A stretch of 44,464 nucleotides of DNA from a virus. Shown here piece by piece: positions 36,871 through 44,220 of the stretch. Position 1 is the stretch's first letter. Every line of letters begins with the position of its first letter. A program made the position numbers and the translations under genes. The DNA lies in the IMG/VR virus record IMGVR_UViG_3300027339_000581, positions 1-44,464 of that record, one strand, 5' to 3'. Below the pieces are notes generated by a model. That model was not told where the DNA came from. It was given only the letters and a program-made list of their open reading frames with translations, and made no database searches.

Positions 36871-38651
36871 AGACGGTTGACCTGATCCAGGGCACGCCCG
36901 AGTGGCATGCCCACCGCGCCAATCACTTCAACGCCAGCGACGCGCCGGCCATGATGGGCTGCAGCCCCTACAAGACGCGCGCCCAGCTGCTGCGCGAGCT
37001 GCACACCGGCCTGGCCGCCGAGGTCGACGCCGGCACGCAGCGCATCTTCGACGCCGGCCATCGCTTCGAGGCCCTGGCGCGCCCCATCGCCGAGTCGATC
37101 ATTGGCGACGACCTGTACCCGTGCGTCGGCGTCGAGGGCCGGTACTCGGCCAGCTTCGACGGCCTGACGCTGGGCGGCGAGACGGCGTTCGAGCACAAGA
37201 CGCTGAGCGCCGACCTGGCCCGCACGATGCGCGACGACATCAAGGGCCACGAGCTGCCACTGCACTACCGCGTCCAGATGGAGCACCAGTGCATGGTCAG
37301 TGGCGCCGAGCGCGTACTCTTCATGGCGACGAAGTGGGCCGACGATGAGACGCTGATCGACTCAAGCCACTGCTGGTATGAGCCAGACGCCGAGCTGCGC
37401 GCCGCAATCATCGCGGGCTGGGAGCAGTTCGCCGCCGACCTGGCCGCCTACGTGCCGCCCGCTGTGGCCGAGCCCGCGCCAGCTGGCCGCGCGCCGGAGA
37501 CGCTGCCGGCCCTGCGCATCGAAGTCACCGGCATGGTGACCGCCAGCAACCTGGCCGAGTTCAAGGCCACGGCGCTGGGCGCGATCCGCAGCGTCAACCG
37601 CGAGCTGCGCACCGACCAGGACTTCGCCGACGCCGAGAAGGCGGTGAAGTGGTGCGCCGATGTCGAGGCCCGCCTGAAGGCCGCGAAGGAGCACGCGCTG
37701 AGCCAGACGGCCGACATCGACGCGCTCTTCAAGACGCTGGACGACATCAGCGCCGAGGCGCGCTCGGTGCGCTTGGACGTGGACAAGCTGGTGAAGCGCC
37801 GCAAGGACGAGGTGCGCGAGCAAGCCGTGACCGCCGCGCGCGCCGCGCTGGACAAGCACATCGCCACCCTGCAGGCCGAGCTGGCGCCGATGCGCCTGCA
37901 GCCGGTCGCGGCCGACTTCGCCGGGGCCATCAAAGGCCTGCGCTCCATCGCCTCGATGCAGGACGCACTGGACACGACGCTGGCCAACGCCAAGATCGCG
38001 GCCGATGCGCAGGCCCGGGTGATCCGCGGCAACGTGGCGACGTTCAAGGATCGCGCCGCCGGCCTGGAGTCGCTGTTCGCCGACCTGGGCATGCTGGTGC
38101 ACAAGGCGGCCGACGACTTCGCGGCCGTGCTGGATGCGCGGATCGCCAAGCACCGGGCCGACGAGGCGCGGCGCGAGCAGGAGCGCCAGGCGGCCGAGGC
38201 TGCGCGGATCGCGGCGGCCGAAGCGGCTGCGGCCGAGGCTGCGCGCCAGCAGGAGCGCGACCGGCTGGCCGACGAGCAGCGCCAGCAGACCGAGGCGGAA
38301 GCCGCGGCGCCAGCTCCCGTGTCGTTCAAGCGGTCGCCCCCTGTTCTGCAGCCCGGCGAGAGCTACAGCGAGAACGCCGATGGCACATACACACTGCACG
38401 CCGCGCCGCAGATTGCCCGCGTCGCGCCGGCAGCCAACGAACCGCCGACGCTGAAGCTGGGCACGATCTGCGAGCGCCTGGGCTTTGCCGTCCGCGCCGA
38501 CTTCCTGGCCGACGTGCTGCACATCCCGCCACGCGCCACCGACAAGGCCGCGAAGCTCTACCGCGAAAGCGACTGGCCGCTGATTTGCCAGCAGCTTCAG
38601 GCGCACATCGGCGCGATGGCTGAGCTGTACGCGCCGAGCAAGGCAGCCTGA
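36867..38651 (+). CDS. YqaJ-type exonuclease with long coiled-coil extension, 594 aa
   Basis: Residues 1-200 are the lambda-exonuclease/YqaJ nuclease: QGTPEWHAHRANHFNASDAPAMMG, AGHRFEALARPIAE, with metal ligands in SFDGL (Asp98), FEHKT (Glu109, Lys111) and the YRVQMEHQ helix. From about 240 it adds a long helical region (LAEFKATALGAIRSVNRELRTDQDFADAEKAVKWC...), then EARREQERQAAEAARIAAAEAAAAEAARQQ, and a C-terminal domain (LKLGTICERLGFAVRADFLADVLHIPP). Most YqaJ proteins are half this length, so it is a fusion to a phage helical domain. It should resect DNA ends for the annealing protein upstream. Confidence 0.92.
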   Translation: MKTVDLIQGTPEWHAHRANHFNASDAPAMMGCSPYKTRAQLLRELHTGLAAEVDAGTQRIFDAGHRFEALARPIAESIIGDDLYPCVGVEGRYSASFDGLTLGGETAFEHKTLSADLARTMRDDIKGHELPLHYRVQMEHQCMVSGAERVLFMATKWADDETLIDSSHCWYEPDAELRAAIIAGWEQFAADLAAYVPPAVAEPAPAGRAPETLPALRIEVTGMVTASNLAEFKATALGAIRSVNRELRTDQDFADAEKAVKWCADVEARLKAAKEHALSQTADIDALFKTLDDISAEARSVRLDVDKLVKRRKDEVREQAVTAARAALDKHIATLQAELAPMRLQPVAADFAGAIKGLRSIASMQDALDTTLANAKIAADAQARVIRGNVATFKDRAAGLESLFADLGMLVHKAADDFAAVLDARIAKHRADEARREQERQAAEAARIAAAEAAAAEAARQQERDRLADEQRQQTEAEAAAPAPVSFKRSPPVLQPGESYSENADGTYTLHAAPQIARVAPAANEPPTLKLGTICERLGFAVRADFLADVLHIPPRATDKAAKLYRESDWPLICQQLQAHIGAMAELYAPSKAA

Positions 38652-38678
38652 CGCCCCGACCGAAACGCAAGGACAACC

Positions 38679-39497
38679 ATGGGACGAAGCACCAAAGACG
38701 TGTGGGCCGCAGACGCCGCCGGCACCCTCCTCCTGTTCGAGCCGGAGAAGCTGACGCTGGTCACCGATCCGGCCAACCCGCTGTACGACCCGCGCGTGCA
38801 CCTGCCTGCCGACGAGGCGCTGGTGCGCAGCATCATGCGCAAGGGTGTGCTGCAGCCGATCAGCTGCATCCGCGACAACGAAACCGGCGCCGTGCTGGTC
38901 GCTGCCGGCCGCCGCCGCACGATCGCCGCGATCGAGGCGAACCGCCGCCTGGTCGACGAGGGCAAGCCGCCGAAGCGCATCCCCGTCGTGCCGCGGCCTG
39001 ACACCATCGCCGCCGCGATGGAGGTCTCCGCGTCGGAGAACGCCATCCGCATGGACGAGACGCCGCTGCAGCGCGCACACAAGATGCGCGCCATGCTGTC
39101 GGCCGGGCACGACATGTCCGGCATCGCAGAGGCCTTCGGCTGCGGCGAGGCCACGGTGCAGTCCACGCTGGCCCTGCTGGACCTGCATCCCAAGGCGCAG
39201 GAGGCCATTGCGGCCGGCAGCATCACGGCCACGCACGCCGCCAAGCTGCTGAAGCTGGCGCCTCAGCGGCAGGCCGAGGCCGTCGAGAAGATCGCCGCCG
39301 CCGCCGCGGGCGCCGCGGGTCACGCCAAGGCGCGCAAGCAGCGCGAGGCCGTCGCAGCCGCCACCGGTGGCCAGGCCAAGGCTTTCGGCCGCGGCAAGCG
39401 CGAGATCCGCGCGGCCATGGAGGCCGCACCGGCCGGCAGCACGACGCGCGAGGTGCTGGCCTGGGTGCTGGGCGAGTCCTCGCGTTTGCCGGCCTGA
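38679..39497 (+). CDS. ParB-like nuclease/DNA-binding protein, 272 aa
   Basis: N-terminal ParB domain: ADEALVRSIMRKGVLQPISCIRDNETGAVLVAAGRRRTIAAIEANRRL (about residues 45-95), with GRRR in the ParB box II position, then SENAIRMDETPLQRAHKMRAMLSAGHDMSGIAEAFGCGEATVQSTLALLDL, which includes the ParB HTH. The C-terminal half is helical and basic. Phage ParB-like proteins of this kind occur in recombination modules. It is transcribed 28 bases after the exonuclease. No ParA is present, so partition is unlikely. Confidence 0.92.
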   Translation: MGRSTKDVWAADAAGTLLLFEPEKLTLVTDPANPLYDPRVHLPADEALVRSIMRKGVLQPISCIRDNETGAVLVAAGRRRTIAAIEANRRLVDEGKPPKRIPVVPRPDTIAAAMEVSASENAIRMDETPLQRAHKMRAMLSAGHDMSGIAEAFGCGEATVQSTLALLDLHPKAQEAIAAGSITATHAAKLLKLAPQRQAEAVEKIAAAAAGAAGHAKARKQREAVAAATGGQAKAFGRGKREIRAAMEAAPAGSTTREVLAWVLGESSRLPA

Positions 39498-39501
39498 CGC
39501 C

Positions 39502-39927
39502 ATGGCCGTCATCCGCGTCTTCGTCCTGGCCCATGCCGACGCGCGCCGCCGCGCCGCCGAGTTCCTGCGGACCTGCATGGACGGCCTGGTCGTCACCTTC
39601 AAGGAGGCGAACAGGACCACCGGCCAGAACGCCGTGCAGTGGCCCATCCTCGAAGCGTTCGCCGAGCAGCTGAAGTGGCCCGTCAACGGCTCGCTGGTGC
39701 GCATGACCGCCGAGGAATGGAAAGACGTGCTGTCGGCCGCCTTCCGCGGCGAGTCCGTGCGGCTTGCCCAGGGCCTAGACGGCGGTGTGGTGATGCTGGG
39801 CATGCGCACGTCGGAGATGAGCAAGAAGCAGTTTTCCGAGTGGCTGGAGTTCCTGCAGGCCGTCGCCGCCGAGCGCGGCGTCGTGCTGCGCAGGGAGCCT
39901 GCCGAGACCAATGAGGTGTCCGCATGA
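39502..39927 (+). CDS. ninB: NinB-like recombination mediator, 141 aa
   Basis: NinB family: VFKEANRTTGQNAVQWPILEAFAEQLKWPVNGSLVRMTAEEWKDVLSAAFRGESVRLAQGLDGGVVMLGMRTSEMSKKQFSEWLEFLQAVAAERGVVL is the complete domain. NinB (Orf) proteins load recombinases on SSB-covered DNA in lambdoid phages. ATG 39502 is five bases after the ParB-like stop; its own stop shares ATGA with the next small gene. It is part of the recombination cassette. Confidence 0.93.
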   Translation: MAVIRVFVLAHADARRRAAEFLRTCMDGLVVTFKEANRTTGQNAVQWPILEAFAEQLKWPVNGSLVRMTAEEWKDVLSAAFRGESVRLAQGLDGGVVMLGMRTSEMSKKQFSEWLEFLQAVAAERGVVLRREPAETNEVSA

Positions 39928-40091
39928 TCGTCCCCCGCGATTCCGTCCGCGCCGCCGTGGCGCGCGCCCTGCTGCTGTCCCCGGGCGACACCGAGGCCGC
40001 GATCCTGGCGGCGGCCCAGGCCCTGGGGCTGCCGGTGGAGGCGGTTCGGGAGGTGGTCGAGGCTGCGGAGGGCGTGCAGTGCGCTTCTTGA
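39924..40091 (+). CDS. Small hypothetical protein, 55 aa
   Basis: ATG 39924 (MIVPRDSVRAAVARALLLSPGDTEAAILAAAQALGLPVEAVREVVE) overlaps the NinB stop by four bases and ends thirteen bases into the methyltransferase gene. It is compact and all-helical, possibly a tiny HTH. Chained overlaps on both sides make it credible although it is below usual size limits. Confidence 0.6.
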   Translation: MIVPRDSVRAAVARALLLSPGDTEAAILAAAQALGLPVEAVREVVEAAEGVQCAS

Positions 40092-41980
40092 GCGTCTGCA
40101 GCGGCATTGAGGCTGCATCTGTCGCCTGGGGGCCGCTCGGCTGGCGGGCCTGGGCGTTCGCCGAGATCGAGGCATTTCCAAGCGCCGTCCTTGCCCACCA
40201 CTACCCCAACACGCCCAACCTTGGCGACATGACCGCTTTCAAGGACTGGCCCGATGCAACTGTCGATCTTCTCTGTGGAGGAACCCCCTGTCAGTCATTC
40301 AGTGCAGCAGGACTCCGCGCAGGACTGGATGACCCGCGTGGCCAGCTCATGCTCACCTTTGGTGCCATTGCTGCAAGGTATCGGCCCCGCTGGCTGGTTT
40401 GGGAGAACGTCCCCGGCGTCCTGTCAAGCAACGGAGGACGGGACTTTGGTTCCTTCCTCGGGCTCTTGGGCCACCTCGGGTATGGGTTCGCCTACCGCGT
40501 TCTGGACGCTCAGTTTGTGCGAGTGGACGGCTACGGGCGCGCCGTCCCACAGCGACGGCAGCGTGTGTTCGTTGTCGGATGTCTTGGAGACTGGCGCAGT
40601 GCCGCAGCGGTACTTCTTGAGCGCGAAAGCCTGCGCGGGGATCCTGCGCCGCGCCGAAGCGCGGGGGCGCGCGTTGCCGCCTGCCTTACTCGCGGCGCTG
40701 AAAGCAGTGGCCGAGGCGGGTATGCCGGGCGACGGCAAGAGGACGACGTGAACATCGTTGCCGCCTACGGCGGGAACAACACCAGCGGCCCGCGTGACGT
40801 AGCCTCGGCGCTCTCGGCGCTCTCGGCGCACGGTGGCGCCTGTGGCCGGATGGACTTCGAGACGGAGACGTTCGTCGCCCACACCCTGCGCGGCGAAGGC
40901 TTTGACGCCGGCGAGGACGGCACAGGGCGCGGGACGCCGCTGGTGCCGGTCGGGGTGGATGGCTACAACGGCCTCTTGACGGGTGACGTGGCCTGCACGA
41001 TGGGCACGCGAGGCAGCAGCGAGACGGCCAGCGGTCCGACGCTGTTGGTGCCTTTTGACACCACCCAGATCACCAGCGCCAACAACTACAGCAGCCCGAA
41101 GGCCGGCGACCCCTGCCACCCACTGGCCGCAGGGGCGCATGCGCCGGCCGTGGCCTTCGGATGGCAGAACGCGGCAGCGCAAGGCATGCCGGTGGACACG
41201 ATCAGCCCGACGCTGGACAAGAGCAAGCATCCGGCAGCCCTTTGTGATACCTTGCAGCCCTTAGGAATCACACAAGGAATCAGCCATGCCCGCCCCCAAG
41301 AAACCCACGCCGCTGCGCTTCTGCGAACACTGCGGAACGAAGTTGGAGAGGAAGCGTTTGCCCAATGGGGACTTGGAATACTTGGTTCACTTCAATCGCC
41401 GGAAGTACTGCGATCAGGTCTGCATGGGGCGCGCATTCGACCAGCGGCATTCAGCAGAAGTTGGGTGGTCCACTGCGCACTATCACGCTCGCAAGATGGT
41501 TCCGATTGGCTGCTGCAGTCGCTGCGCGAAGCCGGATGCCAGCGATGTGCATCACAAGGATGGCAACCACCTGAACAACTCGCCCGACAACTTGGAGCGT
41601 ATCTGTCGGAGCTGTCACAACCTGGCGCACAACCGCAAAGGTTCATGCGTGATTTGTGGCTTGCCGCAGAAGGGGCTGGGCTACTGCGCGAAGCACTATC
41701 AGCGGTTCAAGAAGTGGGGCGACCCATTGGCCGTCAAGCAGAACCAGCACAGCGAGGTGCAGCGGTCAGACGACTGACCCCCTGGGAATGTGAGTTTTTG
41801 CAGGGATTTCCGCGCGGCTACACCGCAATCCCCTGGCGCGGCAAGCCGGCCAGCGAGTGCCCTGACGGCCCGCGCTACAAGGCGCTCGGAAACTCCTGGG
41901 CGGTGAACTGCGCCCGCTGGATCGGGCGACGGATCAGCCTGGTGGAAAGCATCCACCGCAACCAACGAGAGGCAGCATGA
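40079..41980 (+). CDS. C5-cytosine DNA methyltransferase with two nested out-of-frame genes, 633 aa
   Basis: Start set at GTG 40079 with GGAGG upstream. Canonical Dcm motifs are present: I SVCSGIEAASVAWG (5-18), IV GGTPCQSFS with catalytic Cys71, VI WENVPG (108-113), VIII PQRRQRVFVVG (157-167) and C-terminal motifs IX/X in LTPWECEFLQGFPRGYT and ALGNSWAV. Between motifs VIII and IX is a long variable region, within which two other genes are read in another frame (40254-40751, 41286-41777). The frame stays open throughout. It could protect phage DNA from host restriction. Third-position G+C drops in the overlapped parts. Confidence 0.92.
   Translation: MRFLSVCSGIEAASVAWGPLGWRAWAFAEIEAFPSAVLAHHYPNTPNLGDMTAFKDWPDATVDLLCGGTPCQSFSAAGLRAGLDDPRGQLMLTFGAIAARYRPRWLVWENVPGVLSSNGGRDFGSFLGLLGHLGYGFAYRVLDAQFVRVDGYGRAVPQRRQRVFVVGCLGDWRSAAAVLLERESLRGDPAPRRSAGARVAACLTRGAESSGRGGYAGRRQEDDVNIVAAYGGNNTSGPRDVASALSALSAHGGACGRMDFETETFVAHTLRGEGFDAGEDGTGRGTPLVPVGVDGYNGLLTGDVACTMGTRGSSETASGPTLLVPFDTTQITSANNYSSPKAGDPCHPLAAGAHAPAVAFGWQNAAAQGMPVDTISPTLDKSKHPAALCDTLQPLGITQGISHARPQETHAAALLRTLRNEVGEEAFAQWGLGILGSLQSPEVLRSGLHGARIRPAAFSRSWVVHCALSRSQDGSDWLLQSLREAGCQRCASQGWQPPEQLARQLGAYLSELSQPGAQPQRFMRDLWLAAEGAGLLREALSAVQEVGRPIGRQAEPAQRGAAVRRLTPWECEFLQGFPRGYTAIPWRGKPASECPDGPRYKALGNSWAVNCARWIGRRISLVESIHRNQREAA
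40254..40751 (+). CDS. Overlapping protein encoded out of frame inside the methyltransferase, 165 aa
   Basis: An ATG-started frame fully inside the methyltransferase catalytic region: MQLSIFSVEEPPVSHSV, DWMTRVASSCSPLVPLLQGIGPAGWFGRTSPASCQATEDG, SGMGSP and a C-terminal block DVLETGAVPQRYFLSAKACAGILRRAEARGRALPPALLAAL. To my recollection, this last block recurs in proteins from other phages, which would make it a conserved overprinted gene. The stop shares GTGA with a GTG in the methyltransferase frame preceded by AGAGGA. Function unknown. The alternative is a fortuitous open frame in GC-rich DNA; conserved homologues would decide. Confidence 0.62.
   Translation: MQLSIFSVEEPPVSHSVQQDSAQDWMTRVASSCSPLVPLLQGIGPAGWFGRTSPASCQATEDGTLVPSSGSWATSGMGSPTAFWTLSLCEWTATGAPSHSDGSVCSLSDVLETGAVPQRYFLSAKACAGILRRAEARGRALPPALLAALKAVAEAGMPGDGKRTT
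41286..41777 (+). CDS. HNH endonuclease nested out of frame in the methyltransferase, 163 aa
   Basis: ATG 41286 follows AAGGA with seven-base spacing. The protein has zinc knuckles CEHC...CDQVC (13-46), CSRC...CRSC (77-110) around the HNH core DVHHKDGNHLNNSPDNLERICRSCHN (87-112), and a third pair CVICG...C..H (121-137) before YQRFKKWGDP. This is a complete homing-type HNH protein. Its third codon positions are mostly G/C, whereas the methyltransferase frame here uses many A/T-ending codons, so HNH appears the primary frame. It lies between the variable region and motif IX of the methyltransferase, as an insertion that kept both frames open. Confidence 0.85.
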   Translation: MPAPKKPTPLRFCEHCGTKLERKRLPNGDLEYLVHFNRRKYCDQVCMGRAFDQRHSAEVGWSTAHYHARKMVPIGCCSRCAKPDASDVHHKDGNHLNNSPDNLERICRSCHNLAHNRKGSCVICGLPQKGLGYCAKHYQRFKKWGDPLAVKQNQHSEVQRSDD

Positions 41981-42450
41981 CCCCACCCGAAGCCCTAGCC
42001 GCATTCGACGCCGCCGCCGATGAAGTAGGCGTGCGAAACGTCTTGCTGCTGGATCGGCTGCGCGGGGCGTTTGTGCGGCGGATAACCGCCAATACGGAAG
42101 GACACGCAATGACCAAAGAAGTGATGCGGCAGGCGCTGGAGGCGCTGGAGGCGCTGCCCGGAAAGATCATGAACGTCAGCGCGGATGGCGCAACTCTGGA
42201 CTGGGCAAGCACGCGAGAGGCGTACCTGTACGGCCATCGAGATGCGCGCCACGCCGCCGCAGAAATTGCCAGCAGCTTCATCGCCGCCCTGCGCACCGCA
42301 CTGGATGCGCCGCAGCAGCCGGTGGCGTGGATGACAACCGACGAGGAAGGGTCTCCGGCCATGCTTTTCTTTGACTACGACGAGGCGCTGACGTACTGCG
42401 ACTGCGGAGTCGACAAACCGGTGGCACTCATCCCAGCCCCGAAGGACTGA
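41977..42450 (+). CDS. Hypothetical protein, 157 aa, with a second internal start
   Basis: ATG 41977 overlaps the methyltransferase stop (ATGA) and uses GAGAGG as ribosome-binding site: MTPPEALAAFDAAADEVGVRNVLLLDRLRGAFVRR. A second start in frame, ATG 42109, has an even better GGAAGGA signal and begins MTKEVMRQALEALEALPG, a common beginning of stand-alone phage early proteins. The gene therefore looks like two small genes fused in frame, and two products are possible. The C terminus (VAWMTTDEEGSPAMLFF) is the usual tail of such mosaic proteins. Confidence 0.7.
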   Translation: MTPPEALAAFDAAADEVGVRNVLLLDRLRGAFVRRITANTEGHAMTKEVMRQALEALEALPGKIMNVSADGATLDWASTREAYLYGHRDARHAAAEIASSFIAALRTALDAPQQPVAWMTTDEEGSPAMLFFDYDEALTYCDCGVDKPVALIPAPKD

Positions 42451-42452
42451 CC

Positions 42453-42599
42453 ATGAAAGCATTTCTCACGCTGCTCTACCCGGCTGGGTTTGGGCTTGGC
42501 GTTTTCATCAGCGGCGCGGATTCTGGCCGCGTATTCGCGGCATTTTTCGGCGGCCTTGTTTGCCTGATCCTGTACCGGATCGTCACGGAGATTGACTGA
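42453..42599 (+). CDS. Small membrane protein, 48 aa
   Basis: ATG 42453, two bases after the previous stop: MKAFLTLLYPAGFGLGVFISGADSGRVFAAFFGGLVCLILYRIVTEID. Two hydrophobic helices joined by a short polar turn. It ends two bases before the next ATG. It is below usual ORF-calling size, but tight packing and composition support it. Function unknown. Confidence 0.6.
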   Translation: MKAFLTLLYPAGFGLGVFISGADSGRVFAAFFGGLVCLILYRIVTEID

Positions 42600-42601
42600 C
42601 C

Positions 42602-43945
42602 ATGACCCACGACGACACCCCCATCGAGACCAGCGAGGCCCCGGCCGGCTGGGAAGGAGCAGAAGAGTGGATGCCTCTGGCCTGGGAACTGTGCGCCGAA
42701 GAGCACGGCGAAGAAGCGTGCAGCGAACTGCTGTGGGAAGGCGGCCCAATCCCTGCGCCGTGGGGCGAGCGCTGGCTGAAGTACGAAGACGAAGCCAAGC
42801 GGCTGATTGCCCTTGTGCGCAAGTGCACTGCGCTCGCCGCATCGCGGCCGACCAGCATCGAGACCAGCGAGGCCGCAGCACTGTCCGACGACGACATGCG
42901 CGAGCTGCGCAAGGCTGCCGACATGTGCGGCCTGTCGCAGGAGTTTGCGGTCCTGGAGCTGCGCGCATCGCAGCCGGCCACCGCGCCGGTAGTGCCTGCC
43001 ACCCTGTACGTCGAGGTGCGCGAGTGCCCAGACTGCGGCCACATAGATGTCAACGACGACAGCGACCAGTCCGCCTGCAATACCTGCGAGTGGAGCGGGC
43101 CGAGCCCCAAGGAGGATCACTGTCCTGGCTGCGGCAGGGACGGCACGATGACCAGTGCGTGTCCTGAGTGCGGGCACCGGACAACCCTGCTGGCCGAGCG
43201 CCACTTGCAAGTCGCCGCAGCACCTGCCGCGCCGGTAGTGCCGCAGCCAGCCGCGCAGCAGGGCGAGGCTGACCGCGACGCCGAGGCTGAGCTGATCTGT
43301 GCCGAGGACGTGCTGGACGGCTACGCGGCGGGGCTGGACCTGAAGCAAACGCACTTCGATTGCGTGGGCGACTACATCAAGGCTGTGGTCGAGCGTCTTC
43401 GCCACTCGGTCGACTTCTACCAGCGCCGGTGCGATCTGCTGCAGCAGTGGCAAAGCCGGATGCGCGACCCCGAGCGCACCATCGTGTGCGACATCCTGGC
43501 CAATGCCCAGATGCTGCCAGACCCGACTGGCGCGCGCTACGGAGCGCAGCAGGGCGAGGCGGTGGCGCCGATCATCGTGCGGGCCCTGGAACTGGCCATG
43601 GCGATCTGCGACCGCGTACCTACGCGCTGGCACGAAGTCGGCGACGCCCACCCGATCGAGCGCGACATCGGGCGCATGGTTAACGTGCAGCCGGACGGCT
43701 CGCACGGATACCGACTGATCGCCGATGCGCTATCGGCCGCGAAGGCCGCCCCACCCGCGCGCCAGGCTGTGGCGCTGACGGATGAGGATGTTGAGCGTCT
43801 GTTCACTGACCCGCGCGGCCAAACCTACGTCATGGCCGAGCAGTACGACGAATTCTGCGCATTCAAGGCCCGCACCCGCACCATCGAGCGCGCCGTCTGG
43901 CAGGCCAACGGCATCACGCCGGCCGGCGGGGAGGCTGCGCGATGA
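42602..43945 (+). CDS. Mosaic zinc-ribbon early protein, 447 aa
   Basis: MTHDDTPIETSEAPAGWEGAEEWMPLAWELCAEEHGEEACSELLWEGG; the middle has two zinc ribbons, RECPDCGHIDVNDDSDQSACNTCEW and DHCPGCGRDGTMTSACPECGHR (about 138-198). The C-terminal third ends VALTDEDVERLFTDPRG...TIERAVWQANG, a tail shared by many phage early proteins of mosaic build. The phrase IETSEA occurs twice, suggesting internal duplication. It likely grew by joining small early-gene modules. Role unknown. Confidence 0.75.
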   Translation: MTHDDTPIETSEAPAGWEGAEEWMPLAWELCAEEHGEEACSELLWEGGPIPAPWGERWLKYEDEAKRLIALVRKCTALAASRPTSIETSEAAALSDDDMRELRKAADMCGLSQEFAVLELRASQPATAPVVPATLYVEVRECPDCGHIDVNDDSDQSACNTCEWSGPSPKEDHCPGCGRDGTMTSACPECGHRTTLLAERHLQVAAAPAAPVVPQPAAQQGEADRDAEAELICAEDVLDGYAAGLDLKQTHFDCVGDYIKAVVERLRHSVDFYQRRCDLLQQWQSRMRDPERTIVCDILANAQMLPDPTGARYGAQQGEAVAPIIVRALELAMAICDRVPTRWHEVGDAHPIERDIGRMVNVQPDGSHGYRLIADALSAAKAAPPARQAVALTDEDVERLFTDPRGQTYVMAEQYDEFCAFKARTRTIERAVWQANGITPAGGEAAR

Positions 43946-44220
43946 CCACGGCACTGCAAGCCCTGATCCGCGACGCCAGCACCCAGCTCGGCAGCGAGGC
44001 GTGCCGCGCTGGCCGCCACCAGTGGCAGTCGGATGGCGGGCGCGGCTGCCCGCACGGCGCCGGTGACAACGGCTATTGCGGCCAGGCCGTCTACGTGTGC
44101 ACCTCCTGCGGCGCCTATGACTACGGCAAGCGCGGCGGCCCAGGGCACGCCGACTGCCTGGCCACCCGCGGCTGCGAGCACCGCGCCAAGCTGGCCGGCG
44201 GGGAGCCCACCCATGGCTGA
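43942..44220 (+). CDS. Cys-rich small protein, 92 aa
   Basis: ATG 43942 shares ATGA with the previous stop. MTTALQALIRDASTQLGSEACRAGRHQWQSDGGRGCPHGAGDNGYCGQAVYVCTSCGAYDYGKRGGPGHADC holds many Cys/His pairs (CRAGRH, CPHG, CGQ, CTSC, HADC), a likely multi-zinc fold. It overlaps the next gene by eight bases. Not recognised. Confidence 0.7.
   Translation: MTTALQALIRDASTQLGSEACRAGRHQWQSDGGRGCPHGAGDNGYCGQAVYVCTSCGAYDYGKRGGPGHADCLATRGCEHRAKLAGGEPTHG

Noticed and set aside
37362-40181. A 939-codon open frame on the minus strand opposite the exonuclease, ParB-like and NinB genes
   Set aside because: It is antisense to three clearly recognised genes; its composition is low-complexity Arg/Ala/Gly with no motif, typical of stop-poor GC-rich DNA.
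42476-43705. A 409-codon minus-strand frame opposite the zinc-ribbon early gene
   Set aside because: Unlike the plus-strand gene it has no start signal or family features, and it would run against a tightly coupled operon.
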